Shown piece after piece: positions 27,148 to 39,088 of a stretch of 64,000 bases of DNA. Source of the stretch: Streptomyces sp. TG1A-8 (lineage in GTDB: Bacteria > Actinomycetota > Actinomycetes > Streptomycetales > Streptomycetaceae); assembly GCF_030499535.1 (NCBI RefSeq), contig NZ_JASTLB010000001.1, positions 5,270,001 through 5,334,000 of the forward strand, written 5' to 3'. Numbering within the stretch: the first letter of the stretch is position 1; each line of letters begins with the position of its first letter. The notes beneath the pieces were generated by a model. It saw only the letters and a list, made by a program, of their open reading frames with translations. It was not told the origin of the DNA and ran no database searches. A program made the translations under genes and the position numbers.

Positions 27148-27636
27148 TCAGCCGGCCTGACGGGGCCCCGCGCCGTTCTCCGCCCCGGCGTCGCGCAGCA
27201 GGCACGTCAGCCGGGCGCTGCACACGCGGCGGCCCTCCTCGTCGGTGATCACGGTCTCGTACGTCGCCGTCGAGCGGCCCCGGTGCACGGGCGTGGCCAC
27301 GCCGGTGACCAGGCCCGAGCGGACGCCGCGGTGGTGCGTGCAGTTCAGGTCGACGCCGACCGCGATCCTCGAACTGCCGCCGTGCAGCATGGCGCCGACC
27401 GAGCCCAGGGTCTCCGCCAGCACCGCGGACGCGCCCCCGTGCAGCAGCCCGTAGGGCTGGGTGTTGCCCTCCACCGGCATCGTCCCGACGACCCGCTCCG
27501 CCGACGCCTCCACGATCTGCACGCCCATCCGGGTTCCGAGGTGGCCCGCGGAGAACAGGGCGGGCAGGTCCACACCGAGCGCCGCGTAATCGTCGAGGAC
27601 CTCCTGCGGGAACTTCACGTGCTGCTGCTCACCCAT
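27148..27636 (-). CDS. hotdog-fold thioesterase (PaaI/YdiI-like)
   Basis: 162 residues. The family hydrolyses acyl-CoA thioesters, for example aryl-CoA compounds. The hotdog signature is GNTQPYGLLHGGASAVLAET, with the catalytic-region HGG and the downstream acidic residue, and then the long strand block VDLNCTHHRGVRSGLVTGVA. An N-terminal helix (PQEVLDDYAALG) is somewhat longer than the minimal domain. Substrate unknown. The gene lies 47 nt downstream of the molybdoenzyme gene on the same strand, so the two may be cotranscribed. Confidence 0.85.
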   Translation of the reverse strand: MGEQQHVKFPQEVLDDYAALGVDLPALFSAGHLGTRMGVQIVEASAERVVGTMPVEGNTQPYGLLHGGASAVLAETLGSVGAMLHGGSSRIAVGVDLNCTHHRGVRSGLVTGVATPVHRGRSTATYETVITDEEGRRVCSARLTCLLRDAGAENGAGPRQAG

Positions 27637-27683
27637 CGGTCCGGCTCCGTCCGTCGTCCAGCGTCATGTGGCTGAGCGAACGC

Positions 27684-29987
<2,304 letters not shown>

Positions 29988-30133
29988 GGCGCGCTCCTTT
30001 TCGACTGCGTGAGCCAAGTACGCCTCCGATCCTGTCACGCCCCGCCGGAAACGGTGCGGCCCGGGAACGTCCGGATCCGGGAGCGGTGCGTGCGCGGGCC
30101 GGAGTGTCGGTGGAGCGTGGCAGGATCGGAGGT

Positions 30134-32860
30134 GTGGCGAAGACAGCATCGAAGAAGACCGACAAGACCTCCGGCGGTACCCGTCCCCGGCTGATGCTCA
30201 TGGACGGGCACTCGCTGGCCTACCGCGCGTTCTTCGCGCTGCCCGCGGAGAACTTCACGACCGCGACGGGCCAGCCGACGAACGCGATCTACGGCTTCGC
30301 GTCGATGCTGGCCAACACCCTGCGCGACGAGGAGCCCACGCACTTCGCGGTGGCCTTCGACGTCTCCCGCAAGACCTGGCGCTCCGAGAAGTTCACCGAG
30401 TACAAGGCGAACCGTTCCAAGACCCCGGACGAGTTCAAGGGCCAGGTGGAGCTGATCGGCGAGCTGCTCGACGCCATGCGCGCGCAGCGCTTCGCCGTCG
30501 AGGGCTTCGAGGCGGACGACATCATCGCCACCCTCGCCACGCAGGCGGAGGCCGAGGGCTTCGAGGTGCTGATCGTCACCGGTGACCGCGACTCCTTCCA
30601 GCTGGTCACCGAGCACACGACCGTGCTGTACCCGACGAAGGGCGTCTCGGAGCTGACCCGGTTCACCCCCGAGAAGGTCGTCGAGAAGTACGGACTGACG
30701 CCGACCCAGTACCCCGACTTCGCGGCCCTGCGCGGCGACCCCTCGGACAACCTGCCCGGCATCCCCGGCGTCGGCGAGAAGACGGCGGCGAAGTGGATCA
30801 ACCAGTTCGGCTCCTTCGCCGAGCTGGTCGAGCGCGTCGACGAGGTCAAGGGCAAGGCGGGGCAGAACCTGCGCGAGCACCTGGAGGCGGTCAAGCTCAA
30901 CCGCCACCTCACCGAGCTGGAGCGCGGGGTCGAGCTGCCGAAGACGGTCGCCGACCTGGAACGGGCCCCGTACGACCGCACGGCCGTCACGATGGTCCTG
31001 GACACCCTGGAGATCCGCAACCCGTCCCTGCGCGAGCGTCTCTTCGCCGTCGACCCCGGCGCCCAGGAGACCGGGACGGCCCCGGCCGCGGCGGCCGGCG
31101 TCGAACTGGACGGCGCGGTCCTCGGCACCGGCGAGCTGGCCCCCTGGCTCGCCGGGCACGGCACCGGCACGCTCGGCGTGGCCACCGTCGACGCCTGGGC
31201 GCTGGGCACCGGCTCGGTCGCCGAGGTCGCCCTCGCGGCGGCCGGGGGAGCGGCCGCCTGGTTCGACCCCTCCGAGCTGGACGAGGCCGACGAGAACGCG
31301 TTCGCGGCCTGGCTCGCCGACGCCGCCAGGCCCAAGGTGTTCCACGACGCCAAGCGCGCCATGCGGGTCTTCGCCGAGCACGGCTGGAGCGTCGGGGGCG
31401 TCCACATGGACACCGCGCTCGCCGCCTACCTGGTCAAGCCCGGCCGCCGCTCCTTCGACCTGGACGCGCTGTCGATGGAGTACCTGCACCGCGAGCTGAC
31501 TCTGGCCGCGGCGGCCGACGGCCAGCTGGCGTTCGGCGCGGACGACGGCGCCGAGGCCGAGGCGCTGATGATCCAGGCCCGCACGGTCCTCGACCTGGGC
31601 GAGGCCTTCGGGGAGCGCCTCCAGGAGGTCGGCGCCGCCGACCTCCTGCGGGACGTGGAGCTGCCCACCTCGGTCCTGCTCGCCCGCATGGAGCGCCACG
31701 GCATCGCCGCCGACCGCGCGCACCTCGAAGCGATGGAGCAGCTGTTCGCGGGCGCGGTGCAGCAGGCCGTGAAGGAGGCCCACGCGGCGGCCGGCCACGA
31801 ATTCAACCTGGGCTCCCCCAAGCAGCTCCAGGAGGTCCTCTTCGGCGAGCTGGCCCTGCCGAAGACGAAGAAGACCAAGACCGGCTACACCACCGACGCC
31901 GACGCCCTGGCCTGGCTCGCCACCCGAACCGGCAACGAACTGCCGGTGATCATGCTCCGGCACCGCGAGCAGGCCAAGCTGCGCGTGACCGTCGAGGGCC
32001 TGATCAAGACGATCGGCGCGGACGGCCGCATCCACACCACGTTCAACCAGACGGTGGCCGCCACCGGCCGGCTGTCCTCCACGGACCCCAACCTGCAGAA
32101 CATCCCGGTCCGCACCGACGAGGGCCGGGCCATCCGCCGCGGCTTCGTGGTCGGCGAGGGCTTCGAGTCCCTGATGACCGCCGACTACAGCCAGATCGAG
32201 CTGCGCGTGATGGCCCACCTGTCCGAGGACGAGGGCCTCATCGAGGCGTTCACCTCCGGCGAGGACCTGCACACCACGGTCGCCTCCCAGGTCTTCTCGG
32301 TCGGGCGGGACGCGGTGGACGCGGAGATGCGCCGCAAGATCAAGGCGATGTCGTACGGCCTCGCCTACGGCCTGTCCGCCTTCGGCCTCTCCCAGCAGCT
32401 GAACATCGATGCGGCCGAGGCGCGCGCCCTGATGGACACCTACTTCGAGCGCTTCGGCGGCGTACGGGACTACCTGCGCCGGGCGGTCGACGAGGCCCGT
32501 GCCACCGGTTACACCGAGACCCTGTTCGGCCGCCGCCGCTACCTGCCCGACCTCAACAGCGACAACCGGCAGCGCCGCGAGACGGCCGAACGCATGGCCC
32601 TGAACGCGCCCATCCAGGGCACGGCGGCCGACATCGTCAAGATCGCCATGCTCCACGTCGACCGGGCCCTGCGCGAGGCGGACCTCAAGTCCCGGATGCT
32701 CCTGCAGGTGCACGACGAGATCGTCCTGGAGATCGCCCCCGGCGAGCGCCGGGCCGCGGAGGACATCGTCCGCCGCGAGATGGCGGGGGCGGTCCACCTG
32801 CGCGCCCCCCTCGACGTCTCCGTGGGCGTGGGCCCGGACTGGGAGTCGGCGGCCCACTGA
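30134..32860 (+). CDS. polA: DNA polymerase I
   Basis: 908 residues. The N-terminal 5'-3' nuclease has LMDGHSLAYRAFFAL, FEADDIIATLA, TGDRDSFQL and GDPSDNLPGIPGVGEKTA. The middle 3'-5' exonuclease-like domain (about 320-480) lacks obvious proofreading carboxylates, as in other actinobacterial Pol I. Polymerase motifs are A, MTADYSQIELRVMAHLS; B, RRKIKAMSYGLAYG; and C, LLQVHDEIVLE. It fills gaps and removes RNA primers during replication and repair. The GTG at 30134 begins VAKTASKKT; GGAGG lies too close (1 nt), so initiation may be leaderless or use a different signal. Confidence 0.96.
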   Translation: MAKTASKKTDKTSGGTRPRLMLMDGHSLAYRAFFALPAENFTTATGQPTNAIYGFASMLANTLRDEEPTHFAVAFDVSRKTWRSEKFTEYKANRSKTPDEFKGQVELIGELLDAMRAQRFAVEGFEADDIIATLATQAEAEGFEVLIVTGDRDSFQLVTEHTTVLYPTKGVSELTRFTPEKVVEKYGLTPTQYPDFAALRGDPSDNLPGIPGVGEKTAAKWINQFGSFAELVERVDEVKGKAGQNLREHLEAVKLNRHLTELERGVELPKTVADLERAPYDRTAVTMVLDTLEIRNPSLRERLFAVDPGAQETGTAPAAAAGVELDGAVLGTGELAPWLAGHGTGTLGVATVDAWALGTGSVAEVALAAAGGAAAWFDPSELDEADENAFAAWLADAARPKVFHDAKRAMRVFAEHGWSVGGVHMDTALAAYLVKPGRRSFDLDALSMEYLHRELTLAAAADGQLAFGADDGAEAEALMIQARTVLDLGEAFGERLQEVGAADLLRDVELPTSVLLARMERHGIAADRAHLEAMEQLFAGAVQQAVKEAHAAAGHEFNLGSPKQLQEVLFGELALPKTKKTKTGYTTDADALAWLATRTGNELPVIMLRHREQAKLRVTVEGLIKTIGADGRIHTTFNQTVAATGRLSSTDPNLQNIPVRTDEGRAIRRGFVVGEGFESLMTADYSQIELRVMAHLSEDEGLIEAFTSGEDLHTTVASQVFSVGRDAVDAEMRRKIKAMSYGLAYGLSAFGLSQQLNIDAAEARALMDTYFERFGGVRDYLRRAVDEARATGYTETLFGRRRYLPDLNSDNRQRRETAERMALNAPIQGTAADIVKIAMLHVDRALREADLKSRMLLQVHDEIVLEIAPGERRAAEDIVRREMAGAVHLRAPLDVSVGVGPDWESAAH

Positions 32861-33075
32861 CCGCCCGCTGGGCCGGCCGCCGCGGCCGTGGGCCGGGGAC
32901 TGCGCGAGGAGGCCCCGCCGCAACGGTGACCAGCCCCACGCGGCGCCCCGGCGCCGCCGCCTCCCGCCGCGCCGCTTCCCACCCGGGCCGTCCCCGCCGG
33001 CCCTCCGAGGGGGTTTCACTCATGTGGCCCCCGTCAGGCCGCCCCCCGGGCCTCCCGGCCGCGAGGATGCGGTGC

Positions 33076-33540
33076 ATGGGTATACGCACGCACCACCGCC
33101 GGACGCCCGGAGCGGGCGCCCCGGGCCGGGCGCGCGCCGCCTCGGTCCGGGTGGCGCCCGCCCCACCGGTCCCGGCCCTCGCGGCCGGCGCGAGCACCGC
33201 CCGCGTCCCCGCCGACCTCGCCACGGCCGTGCGCAGGACCGCGGCGGGCCTGCGACACCGGCTCGCCGCCCGTGCCGCCCGTGCCGCCCGCCCCGGCCGC
33301 GTCCCCGACTGGCGGACCTGGGCCGACCTCGCCCGCGCCCACCTCGCGCTGCTGGTCACCCGGGCCCCCCGGGCGCGCCCCCGGCGCACCCTGACCGTGT
33401 TCGTGACTCCGGCGGCTCCGGTGACCCCGGCGGCCCCGGTCACCGAGCCGCCGACCGGCCCCGGCCCGCTCCGACCGCTCCGCCGGGACCGCCCGGGTCC
33501 CGCGGACCGCCCGCACCCGGGGCGGGACGCCGCACCCTGA
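33076..33540 (+). CDS. hypothetical Arg/Ala/Pro-rich protein
   Basis: 154 residues if started at ATG 33076 (GAGG 9 nt upstream; ATG 33067 also possible). Third positions are almost all G or C, so codon bias is coding-like, but the composition (Arg, Ala, Pro, repeated VTPAAP units near the end) carries no recognised domain, signal peptide or membrane segment. Its last 100 nt overlap the end of the DUF4184 gene on the other strand. Could be a genuine small basic protein or an artefact of base composition. Confidence 0.35.
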   Translation: MGIRTHHRRTPGAGAPGRARAASVRVAPAPPVPALAAGASTARVPADLATAVRRTAAGLRHRLAARAARAARPGRVPDWRTWADLARAHLALLVTRAPRARPRRTLTVFVTPAAPVTPAAPVTEPPTGPGPLRPLRRDRPGPADRPHPGRDAAP

Positions 33541-34297
33541 CCCCGACGGCGTACACCGGCAGCCCCAGGACCAGCCCGGCACCCACCCCGAAGCACAGGG
33601 CGGGCGGCAGTTCCCGGGGACCCGCGGACGCGCCCCCCGCGTCCCGCCACCGGTCCGCCCGCCGCACCGCGCCCGCCAGGACGCAGCCGCCGATCACGGC
33701 ACCGGCCCGCCACCGGTCCCGCACGGACAGCGCGGGCACCCCCGGGGCTCCGGGCGGGCGCCCGCCGCAGGGCCCGTACCAGGAACGCGGCGATCACCAC
33801 GGCGGCGCCCGCGGAGGTGCCGTACTGCAGCCAGGAGTACAGCGGCACGCCCGCGGCCTCCCGCGCCAGGGCCGGGAGCAGCCGCACCCCCCACCGGTCG
33901 TGATGCGTGAACGCGTCCCACACGACATGGGTCAGCGCGCCGAGCACCGCGGAGGCGTAGCCCCGCAGCACGGAAGCGGCCCGCACGCGGCGCACCGCAG
34001 GGCGGCGGGCCGGCGCTGCCGGGCCCGGGGCAGCAGCGCCACCAGCGGCTCCCGCACCAGCCGCCACACTCCCACCAGCGCCCAGGAGACGAGCACGTCC
34101 ACGGTGACCGCCCCGGTCAGGGAGTGCGTGACCGCCCCGAACCCCATCCCGCCCGGCACCGCACCCGCCGTGTGGTACGTCACGTCGGGGGCGAGGGAGC
34201 CCGCGACGAGCACCGAGGGCACCAGGCGCCCCCGCCCGCTCCCGTCCCGGCGGACGGCGGGCAGGACGGCCGCCGCGTGGCTGAGGGTGAACGGCAA
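33440..34297 (-). pseudogene. DUF4184 membrane protein gene with two compensating frameshifts
   Basis: The product resembles DUF4184, integral membrane proteins of unknown function with metal-hydrolase-like His motifs. It begins with TTG at 34297, encoding PFTLSHAAAVLPAVRR (families start MPFTLSH), with GGGGA upstream. The first frame runs through SLAPDVTYH, FGAVTHSLTGAV and LVREPLVALLP. Near 34015 coding potential shifts by one base (VLGALTHVVWDAFTHHDRWG), and near 33740 it returns to the original frame (SVRDRWRAGAVIGGC... LCFGVGAGLVLGLPVY). The shifts cancel, which suggests sequencing errors or an inactivated gene; the product would be about 285 residues. Confidence 0.65.
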
Positions 34298-34636
34298 CGG
34301 GGTTCCCCGGCAGGGCCGTCGGCCACGGCACCGCGACCGGCCACGCCACCGCGACCGGCACCGGGACCGCGACCGGTGATCGTGCCGTTCCAGTATGCGC
34401 GAGGAGCGCCCGATGCAGCCGGAACCGACGGCAGTTGGCCAACCGGTGAAAAGCGGGCACGAACGAGTGCCCACGCCGGACAAGTTGTCGTAGGGTCACC
34501 TGGATCGCCGTGCCGGGCGCACGGGCGGACAGCGCAGTGATGAAAGGCGGAACGGGGGCAACCGGAGCACCGGGTCAACCGTCACACCAGTGCGAGGCAG
34601 ACGGACGCGCGGGCGTCCACGGGAGGGGTTCACTCT
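34298..34636. other. leader region of the lytic transglycosylase gene
   Basis: 339 nt between the DUF4184 start and the next gene. It holds a small inverted repeat GGGCAC/GTGCCC (34455-34472), an extended -10-like TGTCGTAGGGT (34484-34494), and then an implied 140-nt 5' leader with several purine-rich GNGGNAACCGG blocks. Such long structured leaders precede cell-wall lytic genes in Streptomyces, some being c-di-AMP riboswitches. I cannot fold it confidently, so the riboswitch idea is a guess. Confidence 0.35.
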
Positions 34637-36367
34637 ATGGCGGCGCATTTCGGCAGGAGGCTGCGCAAGGGAGCGGCGAGCACCGCCGTGGCCGCGGCGG
34701 CGGTCGCGGCTCTGTCCGCGTCCCAGGCTCCGGCGGCGACCGGGGACGACCACGGCAGACCGGCCGCGGCCGGCACCGGCACCCCCGCGGCCGACGGCAA
34801 CGCCACCGGCAACTCGCCCTACTACACGGACCTGCCGCCGCTGAAGAGCCCCGAGCCAGGTCCGGCACCGACGATCGGCACACCCGTCTTCCGGGGGGAG
34901 GCCGAGGCCGGCATACCCGCCACCGTCCTAGACGCCTACAAGAAGGCCGAGGCCGAGCTCCGCGCCTCCAAGCCGGGCTGCAACCTGCCCTGGCAACTCC
35001 TCGCCGCCATCGGCAAGGTGGAGTCGGGCCAGGCCCGCGGCGGCCGGGTGGACGCGGCGGGCACCACCCTGGGCCGCATCCTCGGCCCGCAGCTCGACGG
35101 CAACGGCTTCGCGCTCATCCAGGACACCGACGGCGGCGCGTACGACGGCAACAGCGCCTACGACCAGGCCGTCGGCCCGATGCAGTTCATCCCCTCCACC
35201 TGGGCGTGGGCGGGCCGCGACGGCAACGACGACGGCAGGAAGGACCCCAACAACGTCTACGACGCCGCCCTCGCCGCCGGCCACTACCTGTGCCGCAACG
35301 GCTGGGACCTGTCCCGCGACGCCGACCTGCACAGCGCGGTCCTCAGCTACAACAACTCGCAGGACTACCTGAACCTGGTCCTGAACTGGCTGGAGTACTA
35401 CCGCAAGGGCACCCACTCCGTCCCGGACGGCGCCGGCACGCTGCCCGCCCACCGCAGCGACACCACGGGCGGCCCCCGGACCTCCCCGCCGTCCTCGCGG
35501 CCGCCGAGGACCACCGGGCCCACCCCGCCCCCGACGAGCAGGCCGGCCGAGCCAGGCAGGCCCGGCACACCCGGCGGCGGCGAGAGCTCCCAGCCGGCCC
35601 CGCCCACCCCGCCGACGATGCCCACGCCCACGCCCTCCGAGACCGTGGACCACCTGGTGGACGCGGGCACCGCGAAGCTCACCGCGATGGCCGGGGACGC
35701 CTTCGGCCAGCGGATCAGCACCCGCGCCGTGACCGGGGCCGGAGCGGCCGTCGGCAAGGTCAGGGTCCGGTTCACCATCACCGGTGACACCGACGCCACG
35801 TTCGCCGGCGGCGAGACCGTGGCCACCGTGGCCACCGACGCCGAGGGCGTGGCGGTCGCGCCGGCCCTGCAGGCGGGCGAGAAGACCGGCGACTTCACCG
35901 TCACCACCACCGTCGTCGGCCACAGCGTCAAGGGGGTCGACTACCCGGCCACCGTCACCGCCCGCGCCGCCGACACCCTCACCCGCATCGGCGACACCCC
36001 GCTGACCTGCACCCCCGGCGGCGAGTTCGCCGCCGGGGTCCAGGCGAAGGCGACGTACCAGGGCGCCGCCGCGGACAGGGTCGCGGCCACCGCGACGCTC
36101 GTGGCGTCGGCCGCCGACGCCACGGCGAGCGACAAGGGCCCCTACTTCAAGGACGCCGGCGGCAGGGCCGTGCGCGCCCTCACCCTCCAGACCGACGACC
36201 AGGGCCTGCTCACCCTGCCGAAGCTGTACGCGGACGACACCGCCGGCACCTTCCTGCTCCGCATCACCACCACCGGCGGCGCCACCCTCACGGTGGAGCT
36301 GACGGTCGCCGCGGCCGACGCCCCGGCGAGCCCCGGTCCGTCACCGAGCCAGTCCGCGGCCTCCTGA
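34637..36367 (+). CDS. secreted lytic transglycosylase with Pro-rich linker
   Basis: 576 residues. A Sec-type signal peptide (basic start, Ala/Val core, cut near SQAPAAT) is followed by a transglycosylase domain at about residues 90-270: CNLPWQLLAAIGKVESGQ holds the catalytic Glu, then GPMQFIPSTWAWAG, DAALAAGHYLC and AVLSYNNSQDY. These enzymes cleave the glycan strands of peptidoglycan. A 70-residue Pro/Thr/Ser linker separates it from a C-terminal region of repeated beta-rich, Ig-like blocks with TVATDAEGVAVAPAL. ATG 34637 has GGGAGG 9 nt upstream. The role is inferred to be wall remodelling during growth or sporulation. Confidence 0.88.
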   Translation: MAAHFGRRLRKGAASTAVAAAAVAALSASQAPAATGDDHGRPAAAGTGTPAADGNATGNSPYYTDLPPLKSPEPGPAPTIGTPVFRGEAEAGIPATVLDAYKKAEAELRASKPGCNLPWQLLAAIGKVESGQARGGRVDAAGTTLGRILGPQLDGNGFALIQDTDGGAYDGNSAYDQAVGPMQFIPSTWAWAGRDGNDDGRKDPNNVYDAALAAGHYLCRNGWDLSRDADLHSAVLSYNNSQDYLNLVLNWLEYYRKGTHSVPDGAGTLPAHRSDTTGGPRTSPPSSRPPRTTGPTPPPTSRPAEPGRPGTPGGGESSQPAPPTPPTMPTPTPSETVDHLVDAGTAKLTAMAGDAFGQRISTRAVTGAGAAVGKVRVRFTITGDTDATFAGGETVATVATDAEGVAVAPALQAGEKTGDFTVTTTVVGHSVKGVDYPATVTARAADTLTRIGDTPLTCTPGGEFAAGVQAKATYQGAAADRVAATATLVASAADATASDKGPYFKDAGGRAVRALTLQTDDQGLLTLPKLYADDTAGTFLLRITTTGGATLTVELTVAAADAPASPGPSPSQSAAS

Positions 36368-36391
36368 CCGGACGCCGGTCCCGGACACGCA

Positions 36392-36425
36392 GGGGCGCCC
36401 CACCGCCACGGCGGTGGGGCGCCCC
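36392..36425 (+). terminator. terminator after the lytic transglycosylase gene
   Basis: Perfect 16-bp arms GGGGCGCCCCACCGCC and complement with a 2-nt loop, between convergent genes; it serves both strands. Confidence 0.85.
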
Positions 36426-36463
36426 CCGTTCCCCGGTGCGCGCCCCCGCCGGCCCCGGGCCGG

Positions 36464-38989
36464 TCAGCGCCCGAGCCGCGCGTTGGTGTGCCGGGTGGGC
36501 GCCGCGGTCGCCGGATCCTCGGGCCAGGGGTGCTTCGGATAGCGCCCGCGCAGTTCCGCCCGCACGCTCCGGTAGCCGTCCGCCCAGAAGGAGGCGAGGT
36601 CGGCCGTCACGGCGGCGGGCCGCCCGGCGGGGGAGAGCAGGTGGACGAGCAGCGGCACCCCCGCCACGACCGGCGTCTCCCGCAGTCCGAACATCTCCTG
36701 CAGCTTCACCGCCAGCACGGGCCGCTCCGGGTCCGCGTAGTCGACCCGGACCGAGGACCCGCTCGGCACGGTGATCCGCTCGGGTGCCAGCCCGTCGAGC
36801 CGTGCGGCGTCACCGCTCGCCCAGGGCAGCAGCCGCGCGAGGGCCCGGCCGGCGTCGATCCGCCCGAGATCGGCCCGCCGCCGGGCCCGGCCCAGTTCGG
36901 GCTCCAGCCATTCGTCCGCGCGCGCGAGCAGCGCCTCGTCGGACACGTCCGGCCAGGGCTCGCCCAGGTGCGCACGCACGAAGGCCAGCCGCTGCCGCAG
37001 CACCCTCGCATCCTGCGACCAGCGCAGCAGCCCCAGTCCCTGCCGGCGCAGCCCGTCGAGCAGGGCGGCGCGGACGAGCGCGGGACCGGCGTCCCCCAGC
37101 GGCCGCACGGCCAGCTCGATCGCCCCCAGCCGCTCCACCCGCCGGGCCACCACGTCCCCGTCGGCCCAGTGCACCTCCTCCCGTTCGGCGGCGAGGGCCC
37201 CGGCGGCGGCCCGCGCCACGTCCTCGGGCACGGCCGCGCCGAGCCGCACGCGCGCGTGCCCCTTCCCGGCGGCCCGGTCGGCGGCGGCCACGACGATCCA
37301 CGGCGCCCCGCGCAGCGCCGACCCCTCGCCCAGCTCGGCCCGGGTCCCGGACGCCATGAGGTACGACCCGCCGTCGAGCCGGGCGACGCGCTCGGGGAAG
37401 GCGAGGGCGGCGACGGCGCCGGCGAGCCGGTCGTCACCGGCGCCCGCTCCCGGCCGCACGTCCACGGGCGGCCGGCGGTCGTGGACGTGCGGCCGGGACG
37501 GCTCCCCGGAGACGGCCCGCAACCGCCGCACCTCACCGCGCCACCGTTCCGCGTAGGCGTCACCCCCGCCCCGGGCACGCCGGAGCGCACCGGCGAGGTC
37601 GTCCCCGTACTCCCGCGGGACCTCCTCCGACAACAGGGCCACCACCTCGGCCCCCGCGCCGGGGGCGTCCAGCAGCGCCCGCCCCAGCCGGGGGTGCACC
37701 CCCAGCCGCCCGAGCCGCTCCCCGAGCGGGGTGACCCGCCCGGCACCGTCCACCGCCCCCACGGCCGACAGGACAGCGCGCGCCGCCGCCATCGCCCCGC
37801 CCGGCGGCGCATCCAGCAGGGCGAGTCCGGAGGCGTCCGGATCGCCCCAGCAGGCCGCCTGAAGGGCGAAGGCGGTCAGATCGGCCACCTTGATCTCCGG
37901 CGCCGGGAACGCCGGCAGACGGCCGTCCTCCGCCTCCGTCCAGCACCGGTAGACCGCCCCCGGCGCCTCGCGCCCGGCCCGCCCCGCCCGCTGCCGGCCG
38001 GCCGCCCGCGACGCCCGCACGGTCACCAGCCCGCTCAGACCGCGCGCGTGGTCCACCCGCGGCTCCCGCGCCAGCCCCGCGTCGACCACCACCCGCACCC
38101 CGGGCACCGTCAGCGACGACTCGGCCACCGACGTGGCCAGCACCACCCGGCGCCGCTCCCCCCGCGTCAGCACCGCGTCCTGCACCGCGGCCGGCGCCCG
38201 CCCGTGCACCTGGAGCACCTCGACGTCCCCGAGGTCCCCGAGCCGTCCGGCCACGCGCGCGATCTCGCCCACACCCGGCAGGAAGCACAGCACGTCGCCC
38301 GGCCGCTCGGCCAGCGCCCGCCGCACCACCGAGGCCACGTGCGCGAGCAGCGCCGGATCCACCCGCATCCCGTGCGGCGGCCGGACCGGGCGGTCCGGCG
38401 GCGCCCACACCACCTCGACCGGATGCGACACGCCCTGCGCCTCGACCACCGGCGCCCCGCCGAGCAGCCGCGACCAGCCCTCGGCGTCCGTGGTCGCCGA
38501 GGCGGCCACCAGCCGTAGCTCCGGCCGCAGCGTCTGCCGCACGTCCCACAGGAACGCGGCCACCGTGTCGGCGTCCAGGTGCCGCTCGTGGCACTCGTCG
38601 AGCACCACCGCGTCGACGCCCGCCAGTTCCTGGTCGCGCTGCAGCCGCTGCAGCAGCACACCGGTCGTCACGACCTCCACGCGGGTGTGCCGCCCCACCA
38701 CGCGCTCGCCGCGCACCGTGTAGCCGACGCTCCGGCCGGTCCGCTCCCCGAGCAGCCACGCCATCCGCCGGGCCGCCGCCCGCGCCGCGATCCGCCGCGG
38801 TTCGGCCACCACGACCCGCCGCGCCGGACCGCCGCCGGCCAGTCCCGCCAGCACCAGCGGCACCAGCGTCGTCTTGCCGGTGCCCGGCGGCGCCACCAGG
38901 ACGGCGGTGCCGTCCGCCTCCAGGGCGCCGGCCAGGGCGGGCAGGGCGGTGCGCACGGGCAGCGCGTCGAGGGCGTCGTCACGGATCAC
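36464..38989 (-). CDS. hrpB: ATP-dependent RNA helicase HrpB
   Basis: 841 residues, usual HrpB length. DEAH-type helicase: Walker A APPGTGKTTLVPL, motif Ia VVAEPRRIAARAA, motif II DECHERHLDAD, motif III ASATTDAEGW, and motif VI QRAGRAGREAPG. The helicase-associated and HrpB C-terminal domains follow, ending in ADGYRSVRAELRGRYPKHPWPED. Cytoplasmic RNA remodelling is assumed; the exact RNA is not known. The GTG start (38989) has no ribosome site, and a GACACT hexamer 6 nt before it hints at a leaderless message. It converges on the transglycosylase gene. Confidence 0.95.
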   Translation of the reverse strand: MIRDDALDALPVRTALPALAGALEADGTAVLVAPPGTGKTTLVPLVLAGLAGGGPARRVVVAEPRRIAARAAARRMAWLLGERTGRSVGYTVRGERVVGRHTRVEVVTTGVLLQRLQRDQELAGVDAVVLDECHERHLDADTVAAFLWDVRQTLRPELRLVAASATTDAEGWSRLLGGAPVVEAQGVSHPVEVVWAPPDRPVRPPHGMRVDPALLAHVASVVRRALAERPGDVLCFLPGVGEIARVAGRLGDLGDVEVLQVHGRAPAAVQDAVLTRGERRRVVLATSVAESSLTVPGVRVVVDAGLAREPRVDHARGLSGLVTVRASRAAGRQRAGRAGREAPGAVYRCWTEAEDGRLPAFPAPEIKVADLTAFALQAACWGDPDASGLALLDAPPGGAMAAARAVLSAVGAVDGAGRVTPLGERLGRLGVHPRLGRALLDAPGAGAEVVALLSEEVPREYGDDLAGALRRARGGGDAYAERWRGEVRRLRAVSGEPSRPHVHDRRPPVDVRPGAGAGDDRLAGAVAALAFPERVARLDGGSYLMASGTRAELGEGSALRGAPWIVVAAADRAAGKGHARVRLGAAVPEDVARAAAGALAAEREEVHWADGDVVARRVERLGAIELAVRPLGDAGPALVRAALLDGLRRQGLGLLRWSQDARVLRQRLAFVRAHLGEPWPDVSDEALLARADEWLEPELGRARRRADLGRIDAGRALARLLPWASGDAARLDGLAPERITVPSGSSVRVDYADPERPVLAVKLQEMFGLRETPVVAGVPLLVHLLSPAGRPAAVTADLASFWADGYRSVRAELRGRYPKHPWPEDPATAAPTRHTNARLGR

Positions 38990-39088
38990 GCCCCCAGTGT
39001 CGTACGCGCCCGCGGGCCCTCCCCGCGCGTGGGGTGCCCGCGGGCCGCCGGAGCGGCGTGCGGTCCCGGTCCCGTCGCGAGGCGGCGG

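Noticed and set aside
36488..38518. Open frame of 676 codons opposite hrpB
   Set aside because: Pro/His/Arg-rich shadow with no domain; HrpB motifs are on the other strand.
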